Assembly (NCBI RefSeq): GCF_035083965.1 | Contig: NC_089732.1 | Coordinates: forward strand, 749,001 to 813,000 | Reading direction: 5' to 3' | Length of the DNA stretch: 64,000 nucleotides | DNA from: Branchiostoma lanceolatum | Lineage: Eukaryota; Chordata; Leptocardii; Amphioxiformes; Branchiostomatidae | In this document: in pieces, positions 53,401 through 63,640 of the stretch | How positions within the stretch are numbered: the stretch's first letter is position 1 | How the letters are laid out: each line of letters opens with the position of its first letter | Notes under the pieces: model-generated | What the model was told of the DNA's origin: nothing | Databases searched by the model: none | What the model saw: only the letters and a program-made list of their open reading frames with translations | Program-made: the position numbers and the translations under genes

Positions 53401-56400
53401 CTTTCTGTCGCAGGTACCCGGGCTCAGGTACCATGATGTTGGTTGTTGCTTGAGGTGCTTCATGTATGTCTGTTGCATTTCTGATGAAGAAACCTTTCTG
53501 TTGCAGGTACCATGATGTTGGTTGTTGATTGAGGTGCTATGTCTGTTGCCTTTCTTAAGTCTAAGTTAAGAAGTAACTTTGTGTTGTGCTACAGGTACCA
53601 TGATGTTGGTTGTTGATTGAGGTGCTATGTCTGTTGCCTTTCTTAAGAAGTAACTTTGTGTTGTGCTACAGGTACCATGATGTTGGTTGTTGATTGAGGT
53701 GCTTCATGTATGTCTGTTGCATTTCTGATGAAGAAACCTTTGTGCTGCAGGAACCATGTCTGTAGTGTACCTGGTGGTGTTTGTGAGTGTGAAGGCCTCG
53801 CAGTGGGGAATTCATCTCGACTTCAGCCACACTGGAAAAGATGTCGATGTCACAGGTGAGTTAGAGGGATGGAAGTGGGTTTTAGGTAGAAAATTGTTGT
53901 TTTGTTTGCATGCACCCTTTGGTGAAAGGGTGTTCAGCAGATAAGAATTTTTTTTCATGCATGGAAATCATTAGAACTACAGTAACTGCATTTGCATGAT
54001 GTGAATGCCCTTCTCACCCATGACCTTGACTGTGAGCAGCCATGTTGATTTGACTTCTCCCCCCCTTCCCCTTCACCTTGACAGTGGGCAGCCATTTTGT
54101 TTGTCTTGTACCTTCCTGAAACCATTGTATACTTCCCTCTCCTGCCCCCCCTCCATGACCTGGACTGTGAACAACCATGTTGTTTTGTTTATCCTACCCC
54201 CCTACCCATGACCTGGGCTAGTGGCAGCCATGTTGGTTTGGTTTCTCCTGCCCCCCTCCCCCATGACCTTGACTGTAAGCAGCCATGTTGGTTGTTTTCT
54301 CCTGCCCCCCTCCCCCATGACCTTGACTGTAAGCAGCCATGTTGGTTGTTTTCTCCTGCCACCTCACCCTTGACATTGACAGTGAGCAGCCATGTTTTTG
54401 TTGTGTCCCTTCTAGAAGCCAGTGCATACTTCCCTATTCCCCCCCCCCCCATGACCTTGACTGTGTGCAACCATGTTGTTTGGTTTATCCTACCCCCCTT
54501 CCCCATGACCTTAACCATCTTGTTTGGTTTATCCTCCCCCCATGACCGTGACTGTGTGCAACCATGTTGTTTGGTTTCTCCCCCCCTCCCATGACCTTGA
54601 CTGTGGGCAGCTATGTTAGTTTGGTTTCTCCTACCCCCCTCCCCCATGACCTTGACTGTGGGCAACCATGTTGTTTGTCTTATTCCTTCCAGAGGCCAGT
54701 GTATACTTCCCAATCCTGACAGGAATTTTATCCCTGGCGTTTTTCATCCACAATGCCGCGGTGTCGATCTGTCGGAATCAGAAACACCCGGAAAACAACG
54801 TGAGTCTCCGGACGCTTTCGCCTCGTCCTGGGGATGACCTTGAACAGCACTTTTGATATCAGCAGGTTCTTGTTGCCGTGGAAATAAGGGACAACCACAG
54901 CCCTGTACTCTTCAACCATAAACATGTCTTCTTGAAATCCTACGAATCACAATTCCACCAATCAAAATATACACCCTTGACAAGAAATCTGGTATGACAG
55001 TGAGTCGATTGATTGACTCACAATTTCAAGACATGATTGACGAAATGCCAATATTGATGATGATCTGAAATCACAATCCAACGTCATTTCTGCTGTTCAA
55101 CCGTCTCTTCTGTTTTTGTTTTGTTTTCTCTATCACTAGCGATTAGTAAATACTTTCCCGCTCTAACTGGAACGTTATGTCTGGCATACTTCATCCACAA
55201 CTGTGTGCTGTCCATTACTAGAAACGTCCAGAACCCCAAGAACACAGTGAGTACAAACAAACAAACAAGCAAACAAGCAAACAGGCACAGGTGCGATTAC
55301 CTGTGGAGGAATGACGCAGATCATGCACCTAGTACAAACAAAGGAAAAATTTGTTAACCTTCTCCCTGTTGCCTAACATTAGGCCACACCAATTTAATTT
55401 CTTGGTAAACGGATTTTTATTTTCCAAAAAAAGTAAATATTAGAAAAAAAAATCGTGAAAGCAGAAGGCTGGGCCAGCCTTCTGTTTTCATGATTTTTTT
55501 TTCTCTAGTTTTTTTTTTTTTTAAATAAAAATCCGTTAACCAAGAAATTAGATTGGTGTGGCCTTATAACCAATTCAAATTTGCAATACTGGCTAAAGTA
55601 TCCTCCTTGATTAACCTCCATCCTGCCAACTGAAGGTAGCACCAGATTTGTATCGGTTATAAGGTTAGGCAGTAGGGAGAAGGTTAAAGGATTTTTGTTT
55701 ATTTGTACTGGCCACTTGTTACTAGCTGCTTACGCCAACCGCTGGTAAGCCAGAAAATAAAGGGCTAAACAGGAAGTAGAAGAAGAACAGAGTGCATTTA
55801 TTAGTGCTGATTTTTACTGCTCAATAAGCAAATCAAGCAAGTTTGGAAAATAGATATTGGTCAATCATATCCTCTTTGTTTTTGATAATTAGGATTGTGT
55901 TTTATACGATCAGAAATCTTGTTGAAAATGGTTCCTAATTCATAATAATCATGCATTTGTGCAACAAGTAGTATGACTGGTTATATGAGTGGGTCTCAGT
56001 ACGATAGGGCACAATATCCTCGCTTTGCCCCAATTTCTGCAGAAATTTGCCACCTGCTTTAATCACATGTTGGTTTTCAAATTTAGACATTTTCCTCTAC
56101 AACTGTCAAGTCCGATTAGACACCATGATATGTATATTTTTTGTGTTTATTTTATGTTTGTTTCTGTGCCCACTTTACTAATGATGTTCCCATGCAGGGT
56201 CGGGACCTGACCATAGCCTACATCTGCGTCATGGTGACGTATGTCATAGTGGGGGCCGTCTTCTACGCCTCCTTCCCAAAAGACAAGGACTGTATAGAGG
56301 ATGTAAGTAACACTAACAATTTCATAAAAAAGACTACCTTGCAATGTTTGATAAGTTTGAGGCAACTCACCAAGTTTGTTTCCTTGTAAAAGATGAACCT

Positions 56401-59081
56401 ACTTCTAAATTGACAGGTATACGACAAAGGTATTCTAAAAGTATCTTGATCTTTGTAGGCAGTATAACCGCCCTTTGACGTAACACACCAGCTTCGCAGG
56501 CACGCAGCGCAGCAGCAGCTGGTTATATTGCACTTATCGATCCATCACACCTAACTTTTGCACATGTAGCTGCAAGCGTTGTCTAATGAGGAAGCTCCAA
56601 CAGTACTTTTTGGAGTGGAATTCTTATCAAACTGCAGAGTGATGTAAAAATACGTTGCTGTTGTCTGGAAGACTGTATTAGAATCATCTGGACATAGGCA
56701 TCCATTCTCAAAGTTACTTTTTCTACATCTTTCATCAAAGTTAGATCTCAAGAGCTTTTGCCATCAAATCAGAACTATTTTGACATAGCATCACTGAAAC
56801 CCCTCAGATGAACTTAAACTGCTGATAATCTGATATTATTTCTTTTCCCCACATCACCTATTTATTTTTTGCCAATAGAACCTTACATTTTGATGTAAGT
56901 TTATTGTTGTTCATTACAATTTCTCTCCCTCCATATTTCCCCCAGAACCTGCTGAACAACTTCAGCAACACGGACACGCTGGCATTCGTGGCACGTGTGT
57001 TCCTGCTCTTCCAGATGTGGACCGTCTTTCCGCTGCTCTTCTACATCTTCAGACTACAGTTCATGCACACCCTGTTTGGCTCTACCTACCCCAGGTCAGG
57101 AAGTGAATAATGGTTTATTCGTCAGAAATTACCCGTGCAATGGCAGCCTTTCTATTACTGAATTGCTGCAGGGTTTACAATCACATAATACGCAACAGAT
57201 ACATATTTGCATACTTTGTGGAACTGTCACAAGGGTCTGGGTGGCTGCCATTCCGCGACTTTCCTGGGTGGAGTGAGGAAAGTCATGTAAAGTGCCTTTC
57301 TCAAGGGCACAACATCAGGGCATATCATTCTGGTCTTGAAAGGAAATACTGCAATGGCTACTGACCGGCGGATGTGGAGAGGACTTGTGATCGGCCGCTG
57401 CACGACAGACTGATGAATGAATGAACAATACGTGCTGTATATCATAGCGGTTCAATTTGTGCTGGAAGTTTCCTCTTTTTAGCTATTTTTGACAAGTACA
57501 TCTTTAGACTACGGTTTATGCACTCCTTGTTTGGGTCAACCTACCCCGGGTGAGGAAGTGACAGTGATTGCATGGAAGTTTATTTTAGATGGTAAAATAT
57601 ATTATAAGAAATAAACTGTTCCCCAACTCAAAGACTTGACTCACCGGAATATTATTTTGAATGAATCACACGGTGATTTCGACCGACCCAGTGCTGAAGG
57701 AAGTCACACCTGCATACTAAAAAGCATGAGTCCACAGTGCTTGGGTCAGATTGCTATGAAGACGGAGTATTTCAAGTAGACCTGGATTCAAACCCAGGAC
57801 CTCTAGGTTCTACGCCAAATACCTTATACTGTTTATAGCTAACTGTTACAGTTACGCCAACGCGACGCCACAGTACAAATAATGTAACAATAATGAAAGT
57901 CTAACTTGTTTGTGGTATTTTTGCCAGTTTGTGCTCTTTCAATAACTGTTTTTGTTTGTTCCAGTCTTGTGCACGTGATAGTCCTGAACCTGGTTCTGGT
58001 GGGAGTCTGTGTCATTTTCGCCCGCTTCCTACCTCATATAGGAACCATCATCAGGTGGGTCTGGCCACTTATAGCCATGGGTTAAACATAGTGCAGGAAT
58101 CTCTCTACAGAATGGAACAGTGGCGCTTCTCCATCCTGTTCTCATCCCAGCTCCATCCTGTTGATTTTCAAAGTTAGGATATTTCTTCCAATATTTCCCC
58201 AACCCAGCCTGTAATTTTGCTCAAAACTCAAGATTTCATTAATTGTAGACAAGACACAAAGCTTAACTTGCAGGAAATGACTTCCATTTGTTTCTAGAAA
58301 AGGCAAAATGCAGCAGATGCTCTCCTCTTGACAGGTGTACCCCCCCCCCCCTCCAGACCTCCCCCCTTGCGACATGCATTTGTGCTTGGCACCCTCCCCC
58401 CATCCTGCTCTATATTTCTGAAAATTCATCTATGGCCAAGCTGATTTGATTGTATGGATAACATCTGCACACACATTTTTCGTCTGTTTAAAAAAAAACT
58501 TTTGACTATACTGTGAAATGATTTTCCATCACTGATGAAAAGTGTCAGATGGACGCTTGAAACATCTGATAACTTCATACTGTAATCCAGTAGTCCAGAT
58601 TTTATTCTTCAACTTCATTCTGGATGACTAATATTCACAAACGTACGTTTCCTATCATTTCCAGGTTCTCTGGAGCATTCTGTGGTCTAGCCTATATCTT
58701 CACTACCAGTTGCCCTTAATGTAGCTGCAGTTTCATGTAAACACAAGATAGCTATTTTAGACTTGCTTGATGACGAATGCTTTGAGAAGACATTTTCCTA
58801 TCATTTTCAGGGTCTTCACTACCAGTTGTCCTTATTCTAGCTGCATTTTCATGTATTTCTTGATGAGAAATGCTTTAAAATGATATTTTTCTATACTTCT
58901 CAGGTTCTCAGGAGCTTTCTGTGGCCTTGCGTACATCTTCACGCTGCCGTGCCTAGTGCACCTGGTACGGCTGAAACAGGCCGGCCGCCTCACCTGGCCC
59001 ACCGGCGTCGTGCACGGCTTCATCATCCTGCTGGGCCTGGCCAACTTCGTGGGCCAGTTCTTCTTCTTAAACAAGACGTAA
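47489..59081 (+). CDS. slc38a9: SLC38A9-like lysosomal arginine sensor and amino-acid transporter
   Basis: Fifteen coding exons: 47489-47625, 48096-48155, 48912-49041, 49337-49425, 49834-49897, 50600-50693, 51526-51693, 52291-52335, 52764-52964, 53751-53855, 54693-54799, 56198-56302, 56946-57094, 57965-58054, 58904-59081. All borders are GT-AG with continuous phase; 573 aa (human 561). The cytosolic N-terminus, which in human SLC38A9 contacts Ragulator-Rag, contains the conserved YYSRLAPPDDHRMRIPDHIVPA. TM1 carries SIWNTMMGTSLLSMPWALGQ; later YPDVCRHY-type SDVCRHYLG, GAMIVYWVLMTNFLYN, VPFFLVILVFPLLNFKSPTFFTKFN, LTGILSLAFFIHN and FLLFQMWTVFPLL align closely with human SLC38A9 and not with the SNAT1-8 branch. 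The luminal loop has N-glycosylation sites (NETS, NSSH, NLSG). In human the protein exports essential amino acids from lysosomes and activates mTORC1 in response to arginine. Exon 11 has an alternative equal-length partner at 55140-55246, and several exons have partial copies upstream. Confidence 0.96.
48482..48600 (+). promoter_or_regulatory. Possible internal promoter in SLC38A9 intron 2
   Basis: A GC-rich stretch (CTCCGCTGCGCGCGTGGATT, CCGGCCGC) runs into CCCAAGATGGCGCCGCC, a YY1-type start-site motif. A 111-aa frame follows from 48554 and ends at 48889, 22 bp before exon 3, with no known homology. It could mark an alternative first exon giving an N-terminally shortened transporter, or a separate inserted gene start. 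Confidence 0.25.
50720..50945 (-). mobile_element. LINE reverse-transcriptase C-terminal fragment
   Basis: On the minus strand the open frame VEGRNPRGRPRRKWIDNIKE DLHHLNL ... DRGTWRAATKLPHQHAS matches the well-known end of non-LTR ORF2 proteins (GRRPRGRPRxRWxDxIKEDL ... DRxxWRxATR). About 225 bp is left, inside SLC38A9 intron 6. Confidence 0.85.
51276..51350 (+). pseudogene. Partial copy of SLC38A9 exon 7 with acceptor (copy 1)
   Basis: CCTTTGCCTCCCCAG|ACCAGGAGGG is identical to the real exon 7 border at 51525/51526. It reads DQEGEVLEFSDVCRHYLYLG and then stops in frame. No donor in register. Confidence 0.85.
51391..51460 (+). pseudogene. Partial copy of SLC38A9 exon 7 with acceptor (copy 2)
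   Basis: Same acceptor. It reads DQEGEVLEVSDMCRHYLGR and then an in-frame TAG. Tandem period is 115-135 bp relative to copy 1 and the real exon. Confidence 0.85.
51711..51912. mobile_element. piggyBac-like MITE (TTAA-flanked), second copy
   Basis: TTAACCCTTGTCCTGCAGGA and TGTCAGCTGGACAAGGGTTAA are inverted ends with TTAA at each side. It begins 18 bp downstream of the exon 7 donor of SLC38A9. Same family as 41834-42084. Confidence 0.8.
52556..52760. repeat. About 29-bp minisatellite (GACCAATGGCAGACTT) abutting SLC38A9 exon 9
   Basis: Seven diverged units starting GACCAATGGCAGAC/GTCCAATGGCAGAC. The last one runs into the exon 9 acceptor (TTTTCCACAG at 52763). Confidence 0.9.
53325..53730 (+). 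repeat. Tandem copies of SLC38A9 exon 10 acceptor and start
   Basis: At least four units have CTGYWRCAG|GTACCATGATGTTGG TTGTTGATTGAGGTGC, compared with the real border GTGCTGCAG|GAACCATGTCTGTAG. In the exon's frame each reads GTMMLVV then meets TGA or a break. Spacing is 75-110 bp, with the upstream GATGAAGAAACCTTT pyrimidine region also copied. Confidence 0.85.
53990..54690 (+). repeat. About 50-bp minisatellite containing SLC38A9 exon 11 acceptor copies
   Basis: Roughly a dozen units of CCATGACCTTGACTGTGGGC AGCCATGTTGTTTG plus a pyrimidine tract, all in intron 10. Two internal units carry an exon 11-like start: CCCTTCTAG|AAGCCAGTGCATACTTCCC at about 54411-54440, and CTTCCTGAAACCATTGTATACTTCCC at about 54110 with the AG lost. 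The final unit supplies the real acceptor (CCTTCCAG|AGGCCAGTG at 54692). Confidence 0.85.
55140..55246 (+). CDS. slc38a9: SLC38A9 alternative exon 11b (mutually exclusive candidate)
   Basis: A complete second version of exon 11. It has acceptor ATCACTAG|CG, 107 nt as in exon 11a (54693-54799), the same entry and exit phase, and donor ACA|GTGAGT. It encodes ISKYFPALTGTLCLAYFIHN CVLSITRNVQNPKNT against SVYFPILTGILSLAFFIHNA AVSICRNQKHPENN in 11a. No stop and conserved LTG...FIHN core. Since 107 is not a multiple of three, including both would shift the frame, so they can only be used one at a time. They encode one transmembrane helix and its following loop. Confidence 0.85.
55354..55688. mobile_element. 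TTAA-flanked TIR element carrying a nested palindromic element
   Basis: The outer ends TTAACCTTCTCCCTGTTGCC and GGCAGTAGGGAGAAGGTTAA are inverted and TTAA-flanked (piggyBac-like). Inside, 55380-55564 is a palindrome with TAGGCCACACCAATTTAATT ends and A/T-rich arms of about 90 bp, related to 24113-24480 and 37650-37742. Ends of the outer family also occur singly at 40530, 40935, 41300 and 41385. Confidence 0.8.
57480..57555 (+). pseudogene. Copy of SLC38A9 exon 13 3' end with donor
   Basis: Encodes YIFRLRFMHSLFGSTYPG followed by GGTGAGGAAGTG, like the end of exon 13 (YIFRLQFMHTLFGSTYP|GTCAGGAAGTGA). The first half of the exon is absent. It lies downstream of the real exon in intron 13. Confidence 0.8.
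58525..58645. mobile_element. Half of the 13.2-kb type inverted-repeat element
   Basis: ATCACTGATGAAAAGTGTCA, CATACTGTAATCCAGTAGTC and GGATGACTAATATTCACAAA CGTAC match the right side of the element at 13234-13450 and its outer flank in inverted order. Confidence 0.6.
58664..58720 (+). pseudogene. Partial copy of SLC38A9 exon 15 with acceptor
   Basis: TTTCCAG|GTTCTCTGGAGCATTCTGTGG encodes FSGAFCGLAYIFTTSCP and then a stop. A further decayed piece (GTCTTCACTACCAGTTGTCC) follows a second TTTTCAG at 58810. The real exon starts at 58904. Confidence 0.85.
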
Positions 59082-60783
59082 GAAAAAAGTGTGGCCTAGT
59101 TCAGTTCCCGTTAAACAAACATGTTTGTTTCTTGTTCGTTTCTCAGTTGTTCTCATAACATCCCCAAGGCAGGGGAGGTAGAATGCTATAAAGGTGATAC
59201 TGTGCACTAGACACAGTTGTTCTTATTCTTTACGCCTACTGGAAAGGGGGCTGAAGGAAACATGTTTGGTTTACAGTTCGTCTTCTAAAATTAGACATAT
59301 GGTAAGAACTTCTTAAATCACATCTATCTTAAGAACAAATCTTAAGAACCCTGTGGCCCAGTTCTTCATGTCACAGTAAGTTCTTCTTCTGAAATAGAAC
59401 AAGGAAGACATTAAGGTAACACTTTGCTCAGGACCAGTTCTTCTAAAAAACAAATCTTAAGGATATCTTAAAGTTTGTGGTCAACTTCTTCTTGCTGCAC
59501 ATTCGTCTTCTTAAACCAGCCATGAGGAAAACCGACTGTGTACTATTCTCTTTCCTAAAAAAAACATGGGGAAAGTTTTGTTGGTCTGTACTTATTCTTT
59601 AAGATGACAACAACAAACTCTGATTGTCTGTATATAAGTACAGTGTGGAACACTTTAATTATCAAAGACTTAACAGTCACCCTGCTGACTGATGTTGTAT
59701 CCATTTCAATATGCTGCATGGCTGGATCCTCAGCGTTGAAAGGGTTAAAGCACATTTTTAACCCTTCTCCTACTAATGTATATTTTATCTGGTACAAACT
59801 TGGTGCAAGGATACTTCCTTAGCTTGAATAAGGTTAAACTTAAAGCATGGGCTGTTAACCCTCCTCCTACTGAAGCATCTTGTATCTGGTACAAACAAGG
59901 TACATGGATGGTTCCTTAGCTTGAATAAGGTTAAAGCATATGATGTTAACCCTCTTACTACTGAAGCATATTGCATCTGGTACAAACAAGGTGTATGGAT
60001 GCTCCCTTTATAGTATGGAGAAGGTTGATATGTATTGTTTACTAAAGATGCATAGGTGCAAGTTTGCTGGAAAGGATATGTTACTATTATATAATTTTGT
60101 GCATTGACCTAGAAAAGTTAGTGTAGTTAGGAATAAATTTCCTTTTCAGTAACTATGGTAAATTTTGTGCAACTTTGGTGGAAAGGATACGTCACTTTGT
60201 TCATTGACCAAAAAGTTAGTTTAGTTAGGAATAAATTTTTCTATTGGGTGGCAATGATAGAATTTTTGCAGCGCCACCTTTTGACTGTACTCGGTTCTGC
60301 AAGTGAGTTGATCATTGCTGCTGTTATAAAATTCACACTTGTAGGGCAGATAATATGTCTAGATTCCCATGTTCATGATCATGGATTTTTAAAGATATTG
60401 AAAACTTAGTGCCAACGAATAAGTACCACAATTATAATTGTATTACAATCAGTAAACTGCCTTCGAAAAAAGTTAAATATTTGTACATACTATAGTGCTA
60501 TCTTGTCAGTTACGAATACCTCCTACATGTATGTCTTGTCACCATAGAAAGCGAGCGGACATAAAAAACATCTTTACCAACTTTAGACTGCCACGAAAAA
60601 GTTAAACATTTGTATATACTACTATTATTGTTGATGTAAAGAAAAGATCTTGCCAAGATAAAAAACAGAAGTGAAGATAAAAAAACTTGTTTCCTTTCTG
60701 TTTGATTCTTTCAGTTTTTATAGCTGCTGCCTTGATATTTCATCTTTTTTACTTGCTAATACTGGGTACGTTTGTCTCCTTAA
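59082..60783. other. 3' UTR and flank of SLC38A9
   Basis: No gene. From 59757 to 60025 a unit of about 90 bp (TTAACCCTYCTCCTACTRAA GCAT, TATCTGGTACAAACAAGGT, CCTTAGCTTGAATAAGGTTAA) repeats three times. Confidence 0.6.
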
Positions 60784-61278
60784 AGGCACCCAGAGCATTT
60801 TATGAGGCTTGAAAATATTCTAGTTGCTGTAATCTTAATGAAATAGACAGTTAATGCCACTGTTTACCACATTTGCGTGCGGATTTCTTATCAAAAGTGC
60901 TCGAAAGCGGCACAAAATTAAGCTACATGGCGATCTTTAAGTTTCACGCGCCTTGTGTAAATAGACCGATACCATAGCCCCGCCCACCTCCGTCAAAACG
61001 TAGAAATGCAAAATCAAAACATAAAAATGCAAACATTTGACGGACATGCAGTCACGCTCTCATTGGTCAAACCGCTAATTGTGATGGACAGTCAGGATCA
61101 GTCTATTAGAGCTTAGATTTTCTATCAGTTCTCACCACACAACGACATCGTATCTTTGCTCCTTTGATGTCGATATGTAATGGTATAGTGTTATTGAGAC
61201 TTACTATGTGTAGGAATGACTAGAAATTTGAGTTTTTCTAATTCGAGTTTCAAGCCTCATAAAATGCTCTGGGTGCCT
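60784..61278. mobile_element. Long-TIR element, about 495 bp
   Basis: The left end AAGGCACCCAGAGCATTTTA TGAGGCTTGAAA and its inverted copy at 61247-61278 are perfect over about 31 bp. The interior has no clear coding frame. Flanks TTAA (left) and TGAA (right) leave a piggyBac-like TTAA target possible but unproven. Confidence 0.75.
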
Positions 61279-61379
61279 TGAATATGTGTGCCCCAATCGA
61301 TATCCATATCAACATCATCATCGACTTTCTAGGCCAACAACTGTCTATTTCTCAAGATTTACCACATTTTGTGGAAGGA

Positions 61380-61870
61380 TTGAGACAACAGGAGGTTGTA
61401 ACATTTTCAAGACGTCAACCAGAGACCAGACTGTAAGGCTTGATCCACTCACACTGGAAAGGACCCCTACTCTTTAAGATAAGTGTGGTTGGGTCTTTAA
61501 CGTGCCCCTTGTGTGGCTCTCCTCAGACACAGGGCTTCAGACTTTACACCCCATCCGAGAGGACATCCCTAACGGAGTCAAGGATCTCATTTTGACTTGA
61601 GTAGAGTGAGGAAATAGGTGTAAAATGACTTCCCCAAGGGCACAACATTTGTTGCAAAGTTAAAGTCCTCCCACGCCACTTGGTGAAGCCTATGGTGGCA
61701 CACATTTCCGATTCGCAGCCCTTGGGCGATACAACTTTGTGCAAGTCTCTACAGCAGGGGGCTAATCTGCTGGTAGTGATGCAATGGTAACAGTAGAGTG
61801 TTCCCCTTGCGCATGGTAGGTCATGAGTTTGATCCCCGGCCGGGTCATACCAAAGACTTAAAAAATTATG
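61380..61870. mobile_element. SINE and dispersed-repeat fragments
   Basis: 61440-61560 is the inverse of the repeat at 24900-25020. 61660-61775 reads on the minus strand as a SINE tail (AGCCCCCTGCTGTAGAG, CCCAAGGGCTG). 61777-61865 is a plus-strand SINE head (ATGGTAACAGTAGAGTGTTC, AGTTTGATCCCCGGCC, GGTCATACCAAAGACTTAAA). Confidence 0.6.
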
Positions 61871-62109
61871 GTACATACTGATTTCTCTACCAGCGGACAA
61901 CATTAGTTGCCTTTCCCCCAAGTAAGGGTATCTATGTGACGGGTAATTAATTTATCTGATATTAGCCATCCACAGTCACACAGTAAACAAGCAAGCGAAC
62001 AAATATTTTCAACTTTTGTATTAAAGTCCATCAGAAAGCACACTTCGCAGAACAGCTTTCTGGGTGCAAATATTCCACGGGAAAATAAAGTAACTCCAGA
62101 AAATACCAT

Positions 62110-62345
62110 CTTTTGAACATCTGTGTATGACGTCATCAACGTCTGTGCACATCAACATCTGTGTATGACGTCATCAACGTCTGTGCACATCAACGTCTGT
62201 ATGACGTCATCAACGTCTGTGCACATCAACATCTGCGTACAACGTCTGTGCACATCAACGTCTGTATGACGTCATCAACGTCTGTGCACATCAACATCTG
62301 TGTTCAACGTCTGTGCACGTCAACGTCTGTATGACGTCATTACGT
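62110..62345. repeat. Minisatellite with five CRE palindromes (TGACGTCA)
   Basis: Diverged units of CATCAACRTCTGTGTATGAC plus GTCATCAACGTCTGTGCA, periods about 36-37 or 62-66 bp. TGACGTCAT occurs at about 62129, 62167, 62203, 62267 and 62332. Confidence 0.9.
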
Positions 62346-63640
62346 CGGCAGCAAGAACGTCTTACAATACCAAATATATACAGGCTTTATATATATATAT
62401 ATATATAATTATCACGTTACAAACCACTCTAAGTGGTTAGTTACTATACTACAAGGCCACACAACGTCGGTTTTTATGAATGACATTTCTTGCCTGGTTT
62501 TATAGCAAGGACTCGCCTAGTAAAATTTCTCACTTCGAAACAATTTTTTTTGCTCTCGCATCAAATGTATTTTTTTTTCTCCAGACGTTGTCATCCATAA
62601 GATCGAGTTGATATGCCCTAATATAGCACAATCACGTGAACATGCATATAGTCGTCATGAACACGTGATTTTTCTCCTCCAATGGACGGATAGCAGTTCC
62701 CCTGACATGCGCGTCAGTAACACACAAAAACATCTGACCAATAACAGGTTATCACTAGTAGCTACAGCACTGACACCTCATAGAATCTCTCAAAAATACA
62801 TATAGAGTCCGATTCCGTATCTAGATACGCGCTACTATCTTAAATATATTAGCGATCCAGGCCGCACAGCCGTATATATTTATTTCAAAAATACACAAGT
62901 ACGTTTAGAATTGGTACTGTTAATATAACAGCTGTTAGGACAAAACACACGGATGTCCAAGAGCATCGAACAACGAGATACTCGGATATCATTCATTCTC
63001 GATTCGCGGGCAAACTGACGCCCATAAGTTATATTTTCAACTACAAACCTTGATACATATAGTAGAATAGAACATAGTCTAGAAGTCTTTCTGTACGTGA
63101 GTTTTTGAAAGCATTGTTGCTGCCAGCAGCGTTGATAAGCCCCTCTCCCCCCGTCTAACAAGGTCAAGTTCACGACGTTCAACTGACCCTCTGGTAAGTT
63201 GAAAGATGCAGACACTGATACGGATAGTCCGCGATTGTTCATTGTCTTCTACGACGTTCAACGCGAACTGAAGCGACGTCAAGTCCAAGTTGGCTGATGA
63301 TGAGAATCATTCTCGCGAAGACCTGTCCATGGTGCTAGTTTCAGTCTCCTAAAAGGCCGTTGCCATTTGTAACGGTCGATGTTATATCTCAGACCTGTAC
63401 ACTTTTAAGTGTATTAGCACGCTCCGTCTTCATCGGGTTGCTTCCAAGCGTAGAGCATTAGTATTTCAACTTAAGATAAGGCTTTTTGACCTGTGTTCGA
63501 ACCCGAACAGATGCACTTTTTTTTTACCATCTTTAATACCATTTTATACAGTCATAGATTTGCAATTGAAATGTTTTTTTATACATTTTTGCTTCCAAAA
63601 ACAAGTTATGATACGTTTTGATGTGGCATCGAACGGTTAG
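62346..63640. other. Non-coding interval upstream of the bZIP exon array
   Basis: A (TA)n run at 62382-62407; otherwise no recognisable gene. It may include the 3' UTR of the minus-strand gene at the right edge. Confidence 0.5.

Noticed and set aside
54189-54713. 174-aa minus frame with TTWLPTVKVMGEGG repeats
   Set aside because: Reverse translation of the intron 10 minisatellite of SLC38A9.
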